A stretch of DNA of 64,000 nt from Plazaster borealis (lineage: Eukaryota; Echinodermata; Asteroidea; Forcipulatida; Labidiasteridae), in assembly GCA_021014325.1 (NCBI GenBank), contig CM037474.1:707001-771000 (forward strand). Direction: 5' to 3'. Shown piece after piece: positions 60,801-64,000 of the stretch. The notes below the pieces were generated by a model. The model was not told where the DNA came from. It did no database searches and worked only from the letters and a program-made list of their open reading frames with translations. The first letter of the stretch is position 1; each line of letters starts with the position of its first letter. The translations under genes and the position numbers were made by a program.

Positions 60801-61136
60801 TTATGTAGATCATAAGAGGGTAACAGAGCATAATATTGTTGTAACACTAACATATGGGGTGTTGGAACATAGGGGTGTCATCGTTTATGAGAAAAAAACA
60901 GCAGACAGCAGTGTTTTGTTTGGTCAGACGTTTTGTGCACACTCATATTTCAATTGCGGCACTTAAAATACACATTTATTTGTGGGGTCTTTAAATGCTA
61001 GTTCCTTGACTTTGAACATATATTTCATTCAGGGATTGGTACTGGTATGAATTCATATAATCTATGCACTTTCAGATTATTTCAAAGTAATTAGTTTTCG
61101 TTTTTGACTATTACCAATCCTGTAAATTGACTTTAA

Positions 61137-61505
61137 AGGCACTGAACACGTTTGGAATTTGTCAAAGACCAGTGTTCTCACTTGGTGTATCCCAACATAT
61201 GCATAAAATAACAAGCCTGTGAAGATTTGGGCTCAATTGGTCATCGAAGTTGCAAGAAAATGATGAAAGAAAAAACACCCTTGTTGTACAAATTTGTGTG
61301 CTTTCAGATAGGAATAAAAGGCTTCTTGCAAGAAGTCTTTTATTATTTTAGTGAGAAATTACCTCTTTATCAAAAACTACGTTACTTCAGAGGGAGTCGT
61401 TCCTCGCAATGTTTTATACTATCAACAGCTCTCTGTTGCTTGTTACCAATGAAGTTGTTATGCTAATATATATTTTGAGTAATTACCAAACGTGTACAGT
61501 GCCTT
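61137..61505 (+). mobile_element. GGCACTG-ended MITE, full copy
   Basis: About 370 bp from GGCACTGAACACGTTTGG to CCAAACGTGTACAGTGCC. It has an internal hairpin around GGCTTCTTGCAAGAAGTC. It sits directly against a block with the CCAATCCTGTA end of the other MITE family. Confidence 0.85.
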
Positions 61506-61972
61506 TAAATGATATTTCCTTGACTTTGACCATATATTTCATTCAGGGATTGGTACTGGTAAGAATTTATATAATCTATGCACTTTCAGATTATTTCAAG
61601 GTAATTAGTTTTTGTTTTTGACTATTACCAATCCCGTAAACTGACTTTAAGGCAATTTCAGTAGTAAAAGTCAGCATTGTCATATGAGACTTACCTAGGT
61701 ATTACTGAACACACCTTTAACAATTTGCCTAAGTACCATGACGTCCAGGAATTCCTTGTGGACATCTGATTGGGATTGAGTGATTTATGTGTTATTTCAT
61801 GTAAAAAGTTCAGCTTTTTTCTGAGTCACTTTTTACACTTTGCATGCATAAAGGACTGTCATTTTGTTGTTTAAGCAGACAAAATTGTGAAGCTTTGTAA
61901 AAAACCATATTTTGCCTTGTACTGGTATAGCTGTTAAATTTACATGCTCCATTAGAGCAAGGTCTCGTGTAC

Positions 61973-62140
61973 AATGGGAGTTTAGGCTGTGGCTGTGATT
62001 GGCGGCTACAGCTACGGCTACAGCTACGCCTATGGCTAGATTTCTGTCATCATGCGTTGAAGTATTGGACATCCTTAGCAATACCCTTAGAACAGTCAAG
62101 CTGTAGATGTAGCTGCCAATTCGGATATTGGCCCAATTTC
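61973..62140. repeat. Dispersed hairpin repeat (GGCTACGG family), copy 3
   Basis: Opposite orientation to the other two copies: GGCGGCTACAGCTACGGCTA, then CATCATGCGTTGAAGTA and CTTAGCAA. It lies between the two direct duplicates. Confidence 0.7.
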
Positions 62141-63042
62141 ATAGAGCTACTTAAGTACGGAACTAAGATAAATACAGTACAATTATGCGTACCAGAACAG
62201 GGTTACCAGCCAAATTACCATGTGACATGTACCATTATGTGACTGATATTCTGCTTATTTTTGTTTAGCAGGATATTTGTCTGCTTAAGCAGCTCTATGA
62301 AATTGGGCCTTAATCTAAATGCGAAATTGAAGCAACTGCAGGGGCCGCCATCTTGCAAATTTGCCAAGCATGGATACTAAGTCTTGTTTAGTAGATAGAA
62401 GTTAACGGCCGAAATGCTTTGAAATGTGTGCTGTTTGTAGCTGCTTTCCAGCAGAAATGAAGTCTTTGATAGTTTAAAAACTCACAAAGACTTGATTTTT
62501 ATTCTAATACTAATACTCGTCCAATGATCTGCCTCCTTTTTGAGAGTGTGACATCATATGCAATGGGTCTATAAATGATTAGTTAGCCTGCTTGTTTTCA
62601 AACCAAAGTTCTAAGAAAAATAAAACTAAATTATGAATGTTGCGATAGAGCCCTATTTTTAATACAAGGCAAAGTATGACAATAATTATTTTCAATGGAT
62701 GTACACCATAAAGCTATATTATTATTGATAGAGGTCAAATCTTCTTTAAACAGGAAGAGATGACCGGGGTTTGTTAAGTTAGGGGGAATGGCCCATTGAT
62801 CATGCATGATTTTACATGGATGATGGACATGAGATAATGTTGGGATCCCGACAATAATTCGTTTTGAGTTTTTATTTAACTACAACTTATCATTGGCAGA
62901 TTTTTTTTGTGTGCAATACCTTAAATGAAAGCTTGTAACTTTTTTGAATCTATAAATATTTTATGTCTAAATTTTCAAGTCAAATTGGCCATGTTTTATT
63001 GGTTACACACCTGTGTTTCGACACCTGTAATGTATTTTATTA

Positions 63043-63094
63043 ACCTGACCCTAACCCTGACCCTGACCCTGACCCTGACCCTGACCCTGACCCT
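63043..63094 (+). repeat. CCCTGA hexanucleotide tract, long allele
   Basis: About 8.5 units of CCTGAC, again with the single CCCTAA variant in second position. This is not the telomeric CCCTAA repeat. Confidence 0.9.
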
Positions 63095-63430
63095 ATTATG
63101 TAGATCATAAGAGGGTAACAGAGCATAATATTGTTGTAACATAATATGGGGTGTCAGAACATAGGGGTGTCATCGTTTATGAGAAAAAAACAGCAGACAG
63201 CAGTGTTTTGTTTGGTCAGACGTTTTGTGCACACTCATATTTCAATTTTGGCACTTAAAATACACATTTATTTGTGGGGTCTTTAAATGCTAGTTCCTTG
63301 ACTTTGAACATATATTTCATTCAGGGATTGGTACTGGTATGAATTTATATAATCTATGCACTTTCAGATTATTTCAAAGTAATTAGTTTTCGTTTTTGAC
63401 TATTACCAATCCTGTAAATTGACTTTAAAG

Positions 63431-63799
63431 GCACTGAACACGTTTGGAATTTGTCAAAGACCAGTGTTCTCACTTGGTGTATCCCAACATATGCAAAAAA
63501 TAACGAGCCTGTGAAAGTTTGGGCTCAATTGGTCATCGAAGTTGCAAGAAAATGATGAAAGAAAAAACACCCTTGTTGTACAAATTTGTGTGCTTTCAGA
63601 TAGGAATAAAAACTTCTTGCAAGAAGTTTTTATTATTTGAGTGAGAAATTACCTCTTTCTCAAAAACTACGTTACTTCAGAGGGAGTCGCTTCCTACAAT
63701 GTTTTATACTATCAACAGCCATCTGTTGCTCGTTACCATGTAAGTTTTTATGTTAATATATATTTTGAGTAATTACCAAACGTGTACAGTGCCTTTAAG
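63431..63799 (+). mobile_element. GGCACTG-ended MITE, full copy in the second duplicate
   Basis: Same boundaries and orientation as 61137-61505. The internal hairpin here is shortened to ACTTCTTGCAAGAAGT. Confidence 0.85.
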
Positions 63800-64000
63800 G
63801 CAATTTCAGTAGTAAAAGTCAGCATTGTCATATGAGACTTACCTAGGTATTACTGAACACACCTTTAACAATTTGCCTAAGTACCATGACGTCCAGGAAT
63901 TCCTTGTGGACATCTGATTGGGATTGAGTGATTTATGTGTTATTTCATGTAAAAAGTTAAGCTTTTCTCTGAGTCACTTTTTACACTTTGCATGCATAAA

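Larger units (their letters stand above)
60290..61852 (+). repeat. Direct duplication, copy 1
   Basis: Nearly identical to 62569-64000 at an offset of about 2,278 bp, starting at TATAAATAATTAGTTAGCC. Copy 1 has about 130 bp more (61507-61650), an extra copy of the TTCATTCAGGGATTGGTACT block that flanks the MITE, and a shorter CCCTGA tract. Confidence 0.9.
62569..64000 (+). repeat. Direct duplication, copy 2 (reaches window end)
   Basis: Second copy of 60290-61852, still matching at the last base of the window, so the true end of the repeat may lie beyond 64000. Confidence 0.9.

Overview
The window is metazoan nuclear DNA: genes are split into short exons with GT-AG introns, and everything between is filled with dispersed repeats. 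The protein families, the foldback element built of tandem units, the tRNA-Leu-derived SINE and the abundance of short inverted-repeat elements suggest an echinoderm, most likely a sea star. That taxonomic guess is inference; no species marker is present.

Four genes can be supported. (1) Minus strand, 12021 down to 1 and off the left edge: the first 14 coding exons (609 codons) of MON2, a Golgi/endosome trafficking scaffold. (2) Minus strand, 17516-17346: a single-exon 56-residue Lys/Ala-rich protein like a histone H1 tail or a sperm-specific basic protein. (3) Minus strand, 37941-29850: an eight-exon, 998-residue protein with a death effector domain (DED), an NB-ARC ATPase and TPR repeats, that is, an APAF1/NLR-like innate immune or cell-death STAND protein. 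(4) Plus strand, 47904-57567: a four-exon NAPEPLD (N-acyl-phosphatidylethanolamine phospholipase D) with a complete metal site and an unusually long acidic N-terminal region. For genes 1, 3 and 4 the exon phases agree at every junction, so the models are internally consistent.

Layout: 1-12021 MON2 with tandem repeats and SINEs in introns; 12022-17345 non-coding; 17346-17516 the small basic protein; 17517-21816 non-coding; 21817-25815 a 4-kb foldback-type element with 0.9-1.0 kb inverted repeats, a 5-bp target duplication and internally deleted Penelope-like reverse transcriptase remains; 25816-29605 non-coding with a LINE tail and a hairpin element; 29606-37941 the DED-NB-ARC-TPR gene, with a 32-bp minisatellite and a 713-bp inverted-repeat transposon in its introns; 37942-47873 repeats only; 47904-57567 NAPEPLD; 57568-64000 repeats, ending in a direct duplication of about 1.5 kb that runs off the right edge.

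The genes belong to unrelated pathways (membrane traffic, chromatin, death-fold signalling, lipid signalling), and nothing in the sequence ties them together. The items most worth follow-up are the DED-NB-ARC-TPR protein and the foldback/Penelope composite element.
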